From Rhodoferax sp. (GTDB taxonomy: Bacteria; Pseudomonadota; Gammaproteobacteria; Burkholderiales; Burkholderiaceae_C), in the NCBI GenBank assembly GCA_024235935.1, contig JACKLL010000009.1:104335-168334 (forward strand): a stretch of 64,000 bases of DNA, given 5' to 3'. Shown in pieces: positions 8,900 through 20,195 of the stretch. A program made the position numbers and the translations under genes. Each line of letters starts with the position of its first letter. Position 1 is the stretch's first letter. The notes beneath the pieces are model-generated. The model made no database searches. It was not told the origin of the DNA and was given only the letters and a program-made list of their open reading frames with translations.

Positions 8900-9520
8900 A
8901 TGCAAAATGCGGTGATGGACATGCGTAGCACGGACCTCAAGTCCGAAATTGCCGCCAGTGCGGCCCGACTGGTGGTGGAAGATGGGCTTGAATACGGCCC
9001 CGCCAAGCGACAGGCCGTGCACATCCTGGGCCTGCCGGCCCGTACCGCCCTGCCCGACAACGAAGACATCGAGGATGCGGTGTTCGAGCACATCGCCGTG
9101 TTCTGCGCCGATACCCAGCGCCAGGAACTGGCCGCCTTGCGGGCATTGGCCGTGCGCTGGATGGAACGCATGGCCGCCTTCCGGCCGCACCTGACGTCGG
9201 CGGTGTGGCGCGGCAGTGCGACGCGCCGCTCCGACATCGTGATCGACCTGTTCTGTGACGATTGCAAGTCGGCGGAGCTGGCCTTGATCGACATGCGGGT
9301 CCGCTACCAGGCGCATACGGTAGGCGGCATGCGCGGAGAAACCGTCGAAGCTCTGATCGTGATGGATCATTGCCCCGGGATCGACGGCCGGGTCCCGGTG
9401 CATCTGCGCGTCTACGACCTCGACCAGCTGCGCGGCGCATTGCGGACGGATGCACGGGGCCGCACGCCCAGGGGCGATCTGAATGCGCTACGCCACCGGA
9501 TGGAGACCCAACAACCATGA
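8900..9520 (+). CDS. Uncharacterised protein with a nucleotidyltransferase-like motif
   Basis: A 206-residue soluble protein that I do not recognise by name. Near the middle WRGSATRRSDIVIDLF resembles the minimal nucleotidyltransferase signature (Gly-Ser followed by an Asp-x-x-Asp-type metal pair on a beta strand), then FCDDCKSAELALIDM. There is no signal peptide or membrane segment. The start is uncertain: ATG codons lie at 8900, 8915 and 8921. Its stop overlaps the ATG of the thioredoxin gene at 9517 (ATGA), so the two are probably translationally coupled. Neighbouring mpl is divergent. A functional assignment beyond the fold guess is not supported. Confidence 0.7.
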   Translation: MQNAVMDMRSTDLKSEIAASAARLVVEDGLEYGPAKRQAVHILGLPARTALPDNEDIEDAVFEHIAVFCADTQRQELAALRALAVRWMERMAAFRPHLTSAVWRGSATRRSDIVIDLFCDDCKSAELALIDMRVRYQAHTVGGMRGETVEALIVMDHCPGIDGRVPVHLRVYDLDQLRGALRTDARGRTPRGDLNALRHRMETQQP

Positions 9521-10092
9521 ACGCCACCGCCAAGGAAGATGCCGCACACGCCGCGCCGATGCGTACGGCACGACGCCGCTGGCTGTATGGCGTGGTGGCA
9601 GGCGTCGCGGCCGCCGCCGGCGCCGGCCTGGCCTGGCGCAATGGCCATGTGGTGAAGACCACGCCAGGTTCGGCACCGCCCGATGGTCTTTGGGGACTCT
9701 CGTTCCAGACGCCGCAAGGCACCACGCTGGCGATGGCCAGTTTCAAGGGCAAACCCCTGCTGCTCAATTTCTGGGCCACCTGGTGCCCCCCGTGTGTCGA
9801 GGAAATGCCCTTATTGGACCGCTTCTTCACGGAAAACAGCGCCAACGGATGGCAAGTTCTAGGGCTTGCCGTTGACCAGGCCGCGCCCGTGAAGCGTTTC
9901 CTGGAAGCGCGGCCGGTCGGTTTTGCGATTGCGCTGGCCGGACTTGCGGGGACGGACCTGAGCCGAACCCTGGGCAATTCTGCGGGTGGACTGCCCTTTT
10001 CGGTGGCGTTTGATCGGTCGGGCAGGATTGTCCAACGTAAAATGGGTCAACTCGGGGCGCAGGACCTGCAACAATGGCGGTCTGCCACCTAG
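9517..10092 (+). CDS. TlpA/ResA-like membrane-anchored thioredoxin
   Basis: A 191-residue periplasmic thiol:disulfide oxidoreductase. Residues 1-22 are basic and cytoplasmic, residues 23-41 form a membrane anchor, and the thioredoxin fold follows with WATWCPPCVEEMP (Cys90 and Cys93) and the cis-proline region GGLPFSVAFDRSG. TlpA/ResA proteins reduce apocytochrome or copper-site cysteines, so a role in cytochrome biogenesis is plausible. The start overlaps the upstream stop by 4 bp. In many betaproteobacteria aroQ sits between such a gene and accB; here none is present in the 169-bp gap. Confidence 0.85.
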   Translation: MNATAKEDAAHAAPMRTARRRWLYGVVAGVAAAAGAGLAWRNGHVVKTTPGSAPPDGLWGLSFQTPQGTTLAMASFKGKPLLLNFWATWCPPCVEEMPLLDRFFTENSANGWQVLGLAVDQAAPVKRFLEARPVGFAIALAGLAGTDLSRTLGNSAGGLPFSVAFDRSGRIVQRKMGQLGAQDLQQWRSAT

Positions 10093-10261
10093 ACAAAAAG
10101 GCAGGCCGACAGGCGCTTTGCCGGCCTCGGCAGCGCCCCCCGAATCCCCAGGCACTCCCCATCGGAATGCCGATTAATGCCAAAATAGGCGATGTTGAGC
10201 AAAGTTAGCCTTATTTAGGGTAAATTTGCGCCTCACCAAAACCACCGTCGTTGGAGCCCCC

Positions 10262-10720
10262 ATGGATTTGCGAAAACTCAAGACTCTGATCGATCTTGTT
10301 TCCGATTCGAACGTGTCCGAACTGGAAATCACCGAAGCCGAAGGCAAGGTCCGCATCGTCAAAGGCGGTCCGGCCGCTGCGCCGCAATACCAGGTGATGC
10401 CGCCCACCGCGGCGCCGGCTGCAGTTGCAGCGACAGCCCCCGCGCCGTCTGCCGCAGCAGAACCGGCGGCGCCGGCCGTACCGGCCAGCCATGTCGTGAA
10501 ATCGCCGATGGTCGGCACCTTCTATCGCAGCGCCTCGCCAGGCGCCAAGGCGTTTGTCGAGGTCGGCAGCGCGGTCAAGGAAGGTGACACGATCTGCATC
10601 ATCGAGGCCATGAAGATCCTCAACGAAATCGAAGCCGACAAGACCGGTACCGTGACCAACATCCTGTGCGCCAATGGCCAGGCCGTCGAGTACGGACAGC
10701 CGATGTTCGAAATCGCCTGA
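10262..10720 (+). CDS. accB: Biotin carboxyl carrier protein of acetyl-CoA carboxylase
   Basis: Carries the biotin of acetyl-CoA carboxylase, the first committed step of fatty acid synthesis. The 152-residue protein has an N-terminal helical part (MDLRKLKTLIDLVSD), an Ala/Pro-rich linker (about residues 38-75), and the biotinyl domain with VVKSPMVGTFYRS and the biotinylation site EAMKI (Lys118). The ATG at 10262 matches the family N-terminus; an in-frame upstream codon would add twelve residues with no support. accC follows after 18 bp, forming the usual operon. Confidence 0.96.
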   Translation: MDLRKLKTLIDLVSDSNVSELEITEAEGKVRIVKGGPAAAPQYQVMPPTAAPAAVAATAPAPSAAAEPAAPAVPASHVVKSPMVGTFYRSASPGAKAFVEVGSAVKEGDTICIIEAMKILNEIEADKTGTVTNILCANGQAVEYGQPMFEIA

Positions 10721-10738
10721 CGACGGACCCAGCGACCC

Positions 10739-12088
10739 ATGTTCAAGAAGATTCTGGTTGCCAACCGAGGCGAAATTGCACTGCGGATTCAGCGCGCCTG
10801 CCGAGAGCTCGGTGTCACGGCAGTGATGGTGTACTCGGAGGCGGACCGGGAAGCCAAGTACGTCAAACTGGCGGAAGAGGCCGTGTGCATCGGCCCGGGG
10901 CCGTCCGCACTGAGTTACCTCAACATGCCTGCCATCATTTCGGCGGCCGAGGTGACCGATGCCGAGGCGATCCATCCCGGTTATGGCTTCCTCAGCGAAA
11001 ACGCGGGATTTGCCGAACGGGTCGAGAAAAGCGGATTCCAGTTCATCGGCCCGACGCCGGAGTCGATCCGCATCATGGGCGACAAGGTCTCGGCCAAGCA
11101 GGCCATGATCAAGGCCGGTGTACCCTGCGTCCCCGGCTCGGAAGGGGAACTGCCTGAAGATGCCGTGCAGATCCGGCGCATCGCCAAGTCCATTGGCTAC
11201 CCGGTCATCATCAAGGCAGCCGGCGGCGGCGGCGGGCGCGGCATGCGTGTCGTGCACACCGAGGCAGCGCTGGTCAACGCCGTGCAGATGACCAAGGCCG
11301 AGGCGGCGGCGGCATTCGGCAATCCCGCGGTCTACATGGAGAAATTCCTGCAGAACCCGCGCCATATCGAAATCCAGATCCTGGCCGACAAATACAAGAA
11401 TGCCGTCTACCTCGGCGAGCGCGACTGCTCGATGCAGCGCCGCCACCAGAAGGTCATCGAAGAGGCGCCTGCACCGGGCATTCCGCGCAAGCTGATCGAG
11501 CGCATCGGCGAACGTTGCGTGGCAGCCTGCAAGAAGATCGGCTACCGTGGCGCCGGCACCTTCGAGTTCCTGTTCGAGAACGGCGAGTTCTATTTCATCG
11601 AGATGAACACCCGGGTCCAGGTCGAGCACCCGGTGACCGAATGGATCACCGGTGTGGACATCGTCAAGACCCAGATCATGGTCGCCGCCGGCGAGAAACT
11701 GCCATTCACGCAGCGCCAGATCGAGATCCGCGGCCATGCCATCGAGTGCCGCATCAATGCCGAGGACCCGTACAAGTTCGTGCCTTCGCCCGGACGCATC
11801 ACCATGTGGCACCCGCCAGGCGGGCCAGGCGTGCGCGTGGACTCCCACGCGTACACCAACTATTTCGTGCCGCCCAACTACGACTCGATGATCGGCAAGA
11901 TCATCGTGCACGGTGACACGCGCGAACAGGCGCTGGCCCGCATGCGCACCGCGCTGGGCGAAACCGTGGTCGAAGGCATCAATACGAACATTCCGCTGCA
12001 CCGGGAACTCATGGTGGATGCGAAATTCTGCGGTGGCGGAACCAACATCCACTACCTGGAAGAGTGGCTTGCCCAGCACAAGCGATAA
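10739..12088 (+). CDS. accC: Biotin carboxylase subunit of acetyl-CoA carboxylase
   Basis: Carboxylates the biotin on AccB using ATP and bicarbonate. The 449 residues match the usual length. Visible signatures are MFKKILVANRGEIALRI, the ATP-grasp glycine loop KAAGGGGGRGMR (159-170), ERDCSMQRRHQKVIEEAP, and FIEMNTRVQVEHPVTE. It lies between accB and prmA in a tight unit (18 bp and 9 bp gaps). Nothing is unusual. Confidence 0.97.
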   Translation: MFKKILVANRGEIALRIQRACRELGVTAVMVYSEADREAKYVKLAEEAVCIGPGPSALSYLNMPAIISAAEVTDAEAIHPGYGFLSENAGFAERVEKSGFQFIGPTPESIRIMGDKVSAKQAMIKAGVPCVPGSEGELPEDAVQIRRIAKSIGYPVIIKAAGGGGGRGMRVVHTEAALVNAVQMTKAEAAAAFGNPAVYMEKFLQNPRHIEIQILADKYKNAVYLGERDCSMQRRHQKVIEEAPAPGIPRKLIERIGERCVAACKKIGYRGAGTFEFLFENGEFYFIEMNTRVQVEHPVTEWITGVDIVKTQIMVAAGEKLPFTQRQIEIRGHAIECRINAEDPYKFVPSPGRITMWHPPGGPGVRVDSHAYTNYFVPPNYDSMIGKIIVHGDTREQALARMRTALGETVVEGINTNIPLHRELMVDAKFCGGGTNIHYLEEWLAQHKR

Positions 12089-12097
12089 GGGTCCGGC

Positions 12098-12985
12098 ATG
12101 TTCGAACTGAGTCTGCAGTGTCCACAAGCCCAGGTCGAGATCGTCTCGGATGCCCTGGAGGCGCTGGAGGCGCAAAGCATCAGCGTCGAGGACAGTGATG
12201 CGCTGACCGACACCGAGCAGCCCCTGTTCGGCGAGCCGGGCATGGTTCCGACGCAGATCGGCTGGCGCCACTCCACCGTCAAGGCCTTGTTTGCGACGGA
12301 GGCATTGGCGCAGGAAGCGACATCCATCCTGCAGGCCCAGGACTTCTTCACCGAATGCAAGATGGTCGGTATCCATGCCCTGGCGGATCAGGACTGGGTA
12401 CGCCTGACCCAATCGCAGTTCGCGCCGGTGCCGATCAGCCCCGGCTTCTGGATCGTGCCCACCTGGCATGAGCCGCCGGCAGACGCAAAACACGTGATTC
12501 GGCTCGATCCGGGCCTGGCATTCGGCACCGGCACCCATCCGACCACGCGCATGTGCCTGCAGTGGATCGCCGAGGGCCGCGGTCCGCATCCGCTGGGACG
12601 GGTGCTGGACTATGGCTGCGGCTCCGGCATCCTGGCGATCGCCGCTGCAATGATGGGCGCCCAGGAAGTCGACGCGCTGGACATCGATCCGGCGGCCGTC
12701 GAATCTTCGATGCTCAATGCCCAGGCCAACCATGTCACGATCCGCTGCGGCCTGCCCGACATGACCAGCGGCCAGTACCAGACCGTGCTGGCCAACATCC
12801 TGGCGACGCCGCTCAAGGTGCTGGCACCGCTGCTGTGTGCACGCGTGGCGGCAGGCGGCCATCTGGTCCTCTCCGGCATCCTGGAGCGTCAGGCCGACGA
12901 ACTGGCGCAGGCGTATGCACCCTCCGTCAAACTCAAGGTGGCAGCGGCCCAGGACGGCTGGGTTCTGATGACAGCCAGCACCTGA
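12098..12985 (+). CDS. prmA: Ribosomal protein L11 methyltransferase
   Basis: Trimethylates lysines and the N-terminus of ribosomal protein L11 with S-adenosylmethionine. The 295-residue protein has the substrate-binding N-terminal domain (MFELSLQCPQAQVEIVSDAL), FGTGTHPTT at 142-149, the SAM motif DYGCGSGILAIAA from residue 171, and the NILATPL motif that replaces NPPY-type loops in this family. It begins 9 bp after accC, a conserved arrangement in proteobacteria. Confidence 0.95.
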   Translation: MFELSLQCPQAQVEIVSDALEALEAQSISVEDSDALTDTEQPLFGEPGMVPTQIGWRHSTVKALFATEALAQEATSILQAQDFFTECKMVGIHALADQDWVRLTQSQFAPVPISPGFWIVPTWHEPPADAKHVIRLDPGLAFGTGTHPTTRMCLQWIAEGRGPHPLGRVLDYGCGSGILAIAAAMMGAQEVDALDIDPAAVESSMLNAQANHVTIRCGLPDMTSGQYQTVLANILATPLKVLAPLLCARVAAGGHLVLSGILERQADELAQAYAPSVKLKVAAAQDGWVLMTAST

Positions 12986-13018
12986 CGCGCCAAACTGCGC
13001 CACTACAATCGCCTGTCC

Positions 13019-14191
13019 ATGAGCCTGATCACGCGTTGTCCGACATGCGAAACCATGTTCAGGGTCGTACCGGATCAGCTCCGCGTGTCCGAGGGCTGGG
13101 TACGCTGCGGTCAATGCGCCGAGATCTTCGACGCCACGCAGCACATGGTCACGTCGCCCGAGGCACCAGCACCAGCACCAGCACCAGCACCAGCACCAGC
13201 ACCAGCACCAGCACCAGCACCAGCACCAAGCGTCGCACCGCAGCCGATCCACGAGACGCGGCCACAGGCCGCAGCGCCTGCGCCGGCACCGGTTCCGGCT
13301 CAGGTCCCGCCCCCCTCTTCGCAACCCAGCTTCATCAGGCCCGCGGCGGACTCGCAGTTCCCCGCCACCGATGCGCCAGGCATCCCCACCGCGCGAACAC
13401 CGGAGCCAGCCCCGCCGGCGCCGCAGCCTGATCCCGTCGCCGATGAACCGGACTGGGCCGACGCGCCATTGACCGATCCCGAAACGGTATTCCTGGATCG
13501 GGACAGTGAAGCCGAGCCGTCCACGCAGCCGCTGACACAGGCACAGGACACCGCAAGGATCGACCTGCCCCTGTCGGAGCCGGCGCCCGCTGCCGAGCCA
13601 CCTGTCGAGGCTGTCGTTCGCCCATCGACCTCGCCGCCGCGGCCTCCACCAGCCGAAGACGTGCCGCCGGTATCGTTCCTGCGTCAGGCTGCCGATGCGC
13701 CGTCATTCTGGAGCCGGCCCGTCATGCGCTGGACCTTGCTGCTGGTCCTGCTGGCCTTGCTGGTGCTGCTCGTCTTTCAGATCGTGCTGAAGGAGCGCAA
13801 CCGCATCGCCGCGCTGGAACCCGCCACACGCCCGGTGCTGCAGGCCTTGTGCGGCATGGCCGGTTGCAGCCTGTCTCCGCTGCGGCAGATCGAATCGATC
13901 GTCATCGACAGTTCCACATTCAGCCGTATCCGCGGCGACGACTACCGGCTGGGATTCGCCCTGCGCAACACGGCACCGATCGCCATTGCGATGCCGGCGA
14001 TAGAACTTTCGCTGACCGACCCGCAGGACCAGGCGGTGATCCGCCGCGTGATTCAACCCGCCGAGTTTGCGGCCGGCACCCTGTCGCTGGCCAAGTCATC
14101 GGTGTGGACCGGTTCGCTCTCCATGTCGGTTCGACCCAGCGCCAACACCGACCGCATTGCCGGCTATCGCCTGCTCGCTTTCTACCCCTGA
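13019..14191 (+). CDS. Zinc-ribbon DUF3426 membrane protein
   Basis: A 390-residue protein of unknown function. The N-terminal MJ0042-type zinc ribbon has CPTC (Cys7, Cys10) and CGQC (Cys30, Cys33). A long Pro/Ala-rich region follows (about residues 46-230), beginning with eleven Ala-Pro dipeptides encoded by a pure hexanucleotide repeat. A single membrane segment is at about 237-258, and the DUF3426 domain fills the rest, ending in the FYP C-terminus typical of the family. The zinc ribbon would be cytoplasmic and DUF3426 periplasmic. Its place behind prmA is conserved in betaproteobacteria. Confidence 0.85.
   Translation: MSLITRCPTCETMFRVVPDQLRVSEGWVRCGQCAEIFDATQHMVTSPEAPAPAPAPAPAPAPAPAPAPAPSVAPQPIHETRPQAAAPAPAPVPAQVPPPSSQPSFIRPAADSQFPATDAPGIPTARTPEPAPPAPQPDPVADEPDWADAPLTDPETVFLDRDSEAEPSTQPLTQAQDTARIDLPLSEPAPAAEPPVEAVVRPSTSPPRPPPAEDVPPVSFLRQAADAPSFWSRPVMRWTLLLVLLALLVLLVFQIVLKERNRIAALEPATRPVLQALCGMAGCSLSPLRQIESIVIDSSTFSRIRGDDYRLGFALRNTAPIAIAMPAIELSLTDPQDQAVIRRVIQPAEFAAGTLSLAKSSVWTGSLSMSVRPSANTDRIAGYRLLAFYP
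13163..13228 (+). repeat. (GCACCA)11 hexanucleotide tandem repeat
   Basis: Eleven perfect GCACCA units lie inside the DUF3426 gene and encode an Ala-Pro run. Because the unit is six bases, copy-number change keeps the reading frame and only alters linker length. Confidence 0.95.
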
Positions 14192-14210
14192 CAACCGGAT
14201 CTTTTGCACC

Positions 14211-15113
14211 ATGGCATCCATCATCTGCGGCTCGCTCGCCTTCGACACCATCATGAATTTCGAGGGCCGTTTCGCACAGCAGATCCTGCCCGAACAACTG
14301 CACATCCTCAACGTCTCGTTCCTGGTGCCTTCGCTGCGCCGCGACTTTGGCGGTTGTGCCGGCAACATCGCCTACAGCCTGAAGTTGCTGGGCGGCGAGC
14401 CGCTGCCGATGGCCACCGTCGGCATGGACGGTGACGGCTACCTCAAGCGGCTTGCCGATCTGGGCATTCGCAGCGAATTCGTGCGCACCATCGCCGATGC
14501 CTACACGGCGCAGGCGATGATCATCACCGACCAGGACAACAACCAGATCAACGGCTTTCACCCGGGCGCCATGGAGCAGGCCTGGCAGACCAGGATCGAA
14601 GCGCGCAGCGATATTGCACTGGGCATCATCGCCCCCGACGGTCGCGATGCCATGGTGCAGCATGCCGAACAGTTCGCCGCAGCCGGCATCCCGTTCGTAT
14701 TTGATCCGGGCCAGCAGTTGCCGCGCTTCGATGGCGCCGAGTTGCGCGACTTCGTCGAGAAGGCCAGTTGGGTTGCCGTCAACGACTACGAAGGCAAGAT
14801 GCTGTGCGATCGCACGGGCTGGGATATCGACGAGGTCTCGCGGCATGTGCGCGGGCTGATCGTCACCACCGGCGCCCAGGGCTGCGATGTCTGGGTTGAC
14901 GGCAAGAAGACCCAGGTGCCTGGCATCAAGGCCCGCAGTGTCGTGGATCCCACCGGCTGCGGCGACGCGTTCCGGGGCGCCTTGCTGTTCGGCCTGGAAC
15001 AGGGCTGGTCGCTGGAACGCTGCGCGCAACTGGGCAACCATCTCGGCGCGATCAAGATCGCCGAACGCGGCCCCCAGAACTACAGCATCGACAAGGCCGC
15101 CATCGGCCTGTGA
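14211..15113 (+). CDS. PfkB-family carbohydrate/nucleoside kinase (adenosine-kinase-like)
   Basis: A 300-residue cytoplasmic kinase of the ribokinase superfamily. It starts MASIICGSLAFDTIMNFEGRF, has the substrate-side glycine motif GGCAGNIAYSLKLLGG (about residues 46-61) and the ATP/catalytic motif DPTGCGDAF with catalytic Asp252. Burkholderiales proteins of this type are often labelled adenosine kinase or ribokinase; the substrate is not decided by sequence. The start at 14211 lies 19 bp after the DUF3426 stop, so it is probably in the same transcript. Confidence 0.82.
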   Translation: MASIICGSLAFDTIMNFEGRFAQQILPEQLHILNVSFLVPSLRRDFGGCAGNIAYSLKLLGGEPLPMATVGMDGDGYLKRLADLGIRSEFVRTIADAYTAQAMIITDQDNNQINGFHPGAMEQAWQTRIEARSDIALGIIAPDGRDAMVQHAEQFAAAGIPFVFDPGQQLPRFDGAELRDFVEKASWVAVNDYEGKMLCDRTGWDIDEVSRHVRGLIVTTGAQGCDVWVDGKKTQVPGIKARSVVDPTGCGDAFRGALLFGLEQGWSLERCAQLGNHLGAIKIAERGPQNYSIDKAAIGL

Positions 15114-15130
15114 TCACGGGAGCGCCAGGC

Positions 15131-15164
15131 AAAAAAAAGCCCGACACCGTGAGGTATCGGACTT
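15131..15164 (-). terminator. Terminator of the H1-like histone gene
   Basis: On the minus strand a 12-bp stem with G-U pairs (15153-15164 with 15137-15148, loop GTGA) is followed by eight T residues (A run at 15131-15138 on the plus strand). It is 20 bp beyond the histone stop codon. A perfect 18-bp palindrome (15167-15184) lies between it and the stop. Confidence 0.85.
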
Positions 15165-15183
15165 GCAACGAACCTAGGTTCGT

Positions 15184-15663
15184 TCAGGGCTTGCTGGCTG
15201 TCGGGAACGGCCAGGCCGCCTGCGGGTTCAACGTCGTCTGAGCGGCGGATGCAGCAGGGGCAGGGGCAGCGGGCGCCTTCGCGGCTTTCTTGGCGGCCGG
15301 CTTCTTGGCAGCCTTCTTGGCAGCGGGCTTCTTGGCCGCTGGCTTCTTGGCAGCTACCTTTTTGGCAGCAGCTTTCTTGGCCGGGGCCTTCTTGGCTGGC
15401 GCCTTCTTGGCTACGACCTTCTTCGCCGGGGCTTTCTTCGCTACCGCTTTTTTCGCCGGAGCCTTCTTGGCCGCTGCCTTCTTCGCAGGTGCCTTCTTCG
15501 CTACGACTTTTTTCGCCGGAGCTTTTTTAGCCACGACCTTCTTGGCCGGGGCCTTCTTCGCTACGGCCTTTTTCGCCGGAGCCTTCTTGGCTGCAGCTTT
15601 CTTTGCCGGAGCCTTCTTCGCGGGTGCGGCTTTTTTAGCCGCCGGTTTTTTTGCAGTTGCCAT
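15184..15663 (-). CDS. H1-like nucleoid histone (Lys/Ala/Pro repeat protein)
   Basis: A 159-residue, extremely basic DNA-binding protein made almost entirely of Lys/Ala/Pro/Val pentads such as APAKK and VVAKK, ending in an Ala/Pro tail. It resembles BpH1 of Bordetella and eukaryotic H1 C-terminal tails, which bind DNA without a fold and affect compaction and gene expression. The second of two adjacent ATG codons (15663) is chosen because AAGGAG lies 7 nt upstream of it. The position beside nrdB is seen in Bordetella-type genomes. The repeat makes length variation between strains likely. Confidence 0.9.
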   Translation of the reverse strand: MATAKKPAAKKAAPAKKAPAKKAAAKKAPAKKAVAKKAPAKKVVAKKAPAKKVVAKKAPAKKAAAKKAPAKKAVAKKAPAKKVVAKKAPAKKAPAKKAAAKKVAAKKPAAKKPAAKKAAKKPAAKKAAKAPAAPAPAASAAQTTLNPQAAWPFPTASKP

Positions 15664-15841
15664 CATTTTCTCCTTGATCAAGTAACAAAGAGCACTTCAA
15701 GCCTGTTGGAGCGCAAGAAGCGATTCAGGGTGTTGGGCCTTATCCCAGCACCTTGAATGGGTTGACACACGACGCATCGGCGGTCTTTGCCACCTGACAC
15801 ATCGCATGAAATTCGGGTTGCCACAGCCGTTCGTTCCGTCT

Positions 15842-17029
15842 TCAGTCCCAGGACAACGCGCCACCGGACTGATACTCGATGACACGGGTCTCGAAGAAGT
15901 TGCGTTCCTTCTTCAGATCGATCATCTCGCTCATCCATGGGAACGGGTTTTCCTCGTTCGGATACAGGGCCTCCAGACCGATCTGGGTGGCACGGCGATT
16001 GGCGATATAGCGCAGATAGCCCTTGAACATCGACGCGTTCATGCCCAGCACGCCACGCGGCATGGTGTCTTCGGCATATTGGTACTCGAGCGCCACGGCT
16101 TGCTCGAACAGGTCGCGGATCTCGGCCTTGAACGTGGCCGTCCACAGCATCGGGTTTTCGAGCTTGATCTGGTTGATCAGGTCGATGCCGAAATTGCAGT
16201 GCATGGATTCGTCACGCAGGATGTACTGGTACTGCTCGGCGGCACCGGTCATCTTGTTCTGCCGGCCCAGCGCCAGGATCTGCGTGAAACCCACATAGAA
16301 GAACAGGCCTTCCATCAGGCAGGCGAACACGATCAGCGACTTGAGCAGCTTCTGGTCGTTTTCCAGCGTACCCGTCGTAAAGTGCGGATTGGTCAACGTC
16401 TCGATGAACGGGATCAGGAAGTTGTCCTTGTTGCGGATCGACGCGACCTCGTTGTAGGCGTTGAAGATCTCGCTCTCGTCCAGGCCAAGCGACTCGACGA
16501 TGTACTGGTATGCGTGGGTATGGATGGCTTCCTCGAACGCCTGGCGCAACAGGAACTGGCGGCACTCCGGCGCCGTGATGTGGCGGTAGCTGCCCAGCAC
16601 GATGTTGTTGGCGGCCAGCGAATCGGCGGTGACGAAGAAACCGAGATTGCGCTTGACGATGCGGCGCTCGTCTTCGGTCAGTCCGGCCGGGTCTTTCCAC
16701 AACGCGATGTCACGCGTCATGTTCACTTCTTGCGGCATCCAGTGGTTGGCGCAACTGGCGAGGTATTTCTCCCAGGCCCATTTGTACTTGAACGGCACCA
16801 GCTGGTTGACGTCGGTCTTGCCGTTGATGATGCGCTTGTCGGCAGCATTGACGCGACGGGGGGCCGGTGCATCGGCGACAGCTGTCGGCGCTGCCGGTAT
16901 CGCTGCACCATCGTCGAGAACACGCTTGCTCGGCGATTGCGGCGGAGTCTCCATCGGGCGGCCCGCTTGCGGGTCGCGAGAAAAAGACGATGGCGGTGTG
17001 GGCTTGACTTCTTCGTCCCAGGTCAACAT
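15842..17029 (-). CDS. nrdB: Class Ia ribonucleotide reductase beta subunit
   Basis: Holds the diiron-tyrosyl radical used by NrdA to reduce ribonucleoside diphosphates. The 395-residue protein has a ~65-residue variable N-terminal extension, then the ferritin-like core. EEAIHTHAY supplies iron ligands Glu167 and His170 and the radical Tyr174, and DESMHCNFG supplies the second-half ligands. The ATG at 17029 (MLTWDEEV) is preferred over an upstream TTG. It is 127 bp downstream of nrdA on the same strand, so the two are likely co-transcribed under the NrdR-like sites at 20164-20211. Confidence 0.95.
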   Translation of the reverse strand: MLTWDEEVKPTPPSSFSRDPQAGRPMETPPQSPSKRVLDDGAAIPAAPTAVADAPAPRRVNAADKRIINGKTDVNQLVPFKYKWAWEKYLASCANHWMPQEVNMTRDIALWKDPAGLTEDERRIVKRNLGFFVTADSLAANNIVLGSYRHITAPECRQFLLRQAFEEAIHTHAYQYIVESLGLDESEIFNAYNEVASIRNKDNFLIPFIETLTNPHFTTGTLENDQKLLKSLIVFACLMEGLFFYVGFTQILALGRQNKMTGAAEQYQYILRDESMHCNFGIDLINQIKLENPMLWTATFKAEIRDLFEQAVALEYQYAEDTMPRGVLGMNASMFKGYLRYIANRRATQIGLEALYPNEENPFPWMSEMIDLKKERNFFETRVIEYQSGGALSWD

Positions 17030-17156
17030 AGAGGATTCCAATCTGCGAATTATCAGAGCAGTGTGATGAATTGAAAAGTATTCATGGTATTCACTGCCGA
17101 TATGTGTTGTTCAATTGCATCGCCCGCAACATGTGCGGGCGCATGGCAATCACGAA

Positions 17157-20063
<2,907 letters not shown>

Positions 20064-20163
20064 TGTTCTTTCCTCGTCTCTGGGAACGTCTTATGGGGAG
20101 GATTCGGATGGGCGGTGGCTTGTTTTCGGGCTATCGCGGCAAGCGCATGCTTCCGACCAGCGC

Positions 20164-20179
20164 ACACTATATATGGGGT
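20164..20179 (-). promoter_or_regulatory. NrdR-like box 1
   Basis: ACACTATATATGGGGT matches the NrdR consensus ACACWATATATWGTGT at 14 of 16 positions. It overlaps the predicted -10 of the nrdA promoter. Its centre is 32 bp, about three helical turns, from that of the second box. Confidence 0.75.
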
Positions 20180-20194
20180 GCAAATCGTTTACAA
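20166..20194 (-). promoter_or_regulatory. Predicted sigma-70 promoter of nrdA-nrdB
   Basis: Read on the minus strand, TTGTAA (20189-20194) and TATAGT (20166-20171) are separated by exactly 17 bp. The -10 lies inside NrdR-like box 1 and the -35 lies just downstream of box 2, which fits repression by occlusion. The nrdA ATG is about 100 bp further on. Confidence 0.65.
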
Positions 20195-20195
20195 G

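Noticed and set aside
13163..13228. Hexanucleotide repeat as a phase-variation switch
   Set aside because: A six-base unit cannot shift the reading frame; only linker length could vary.
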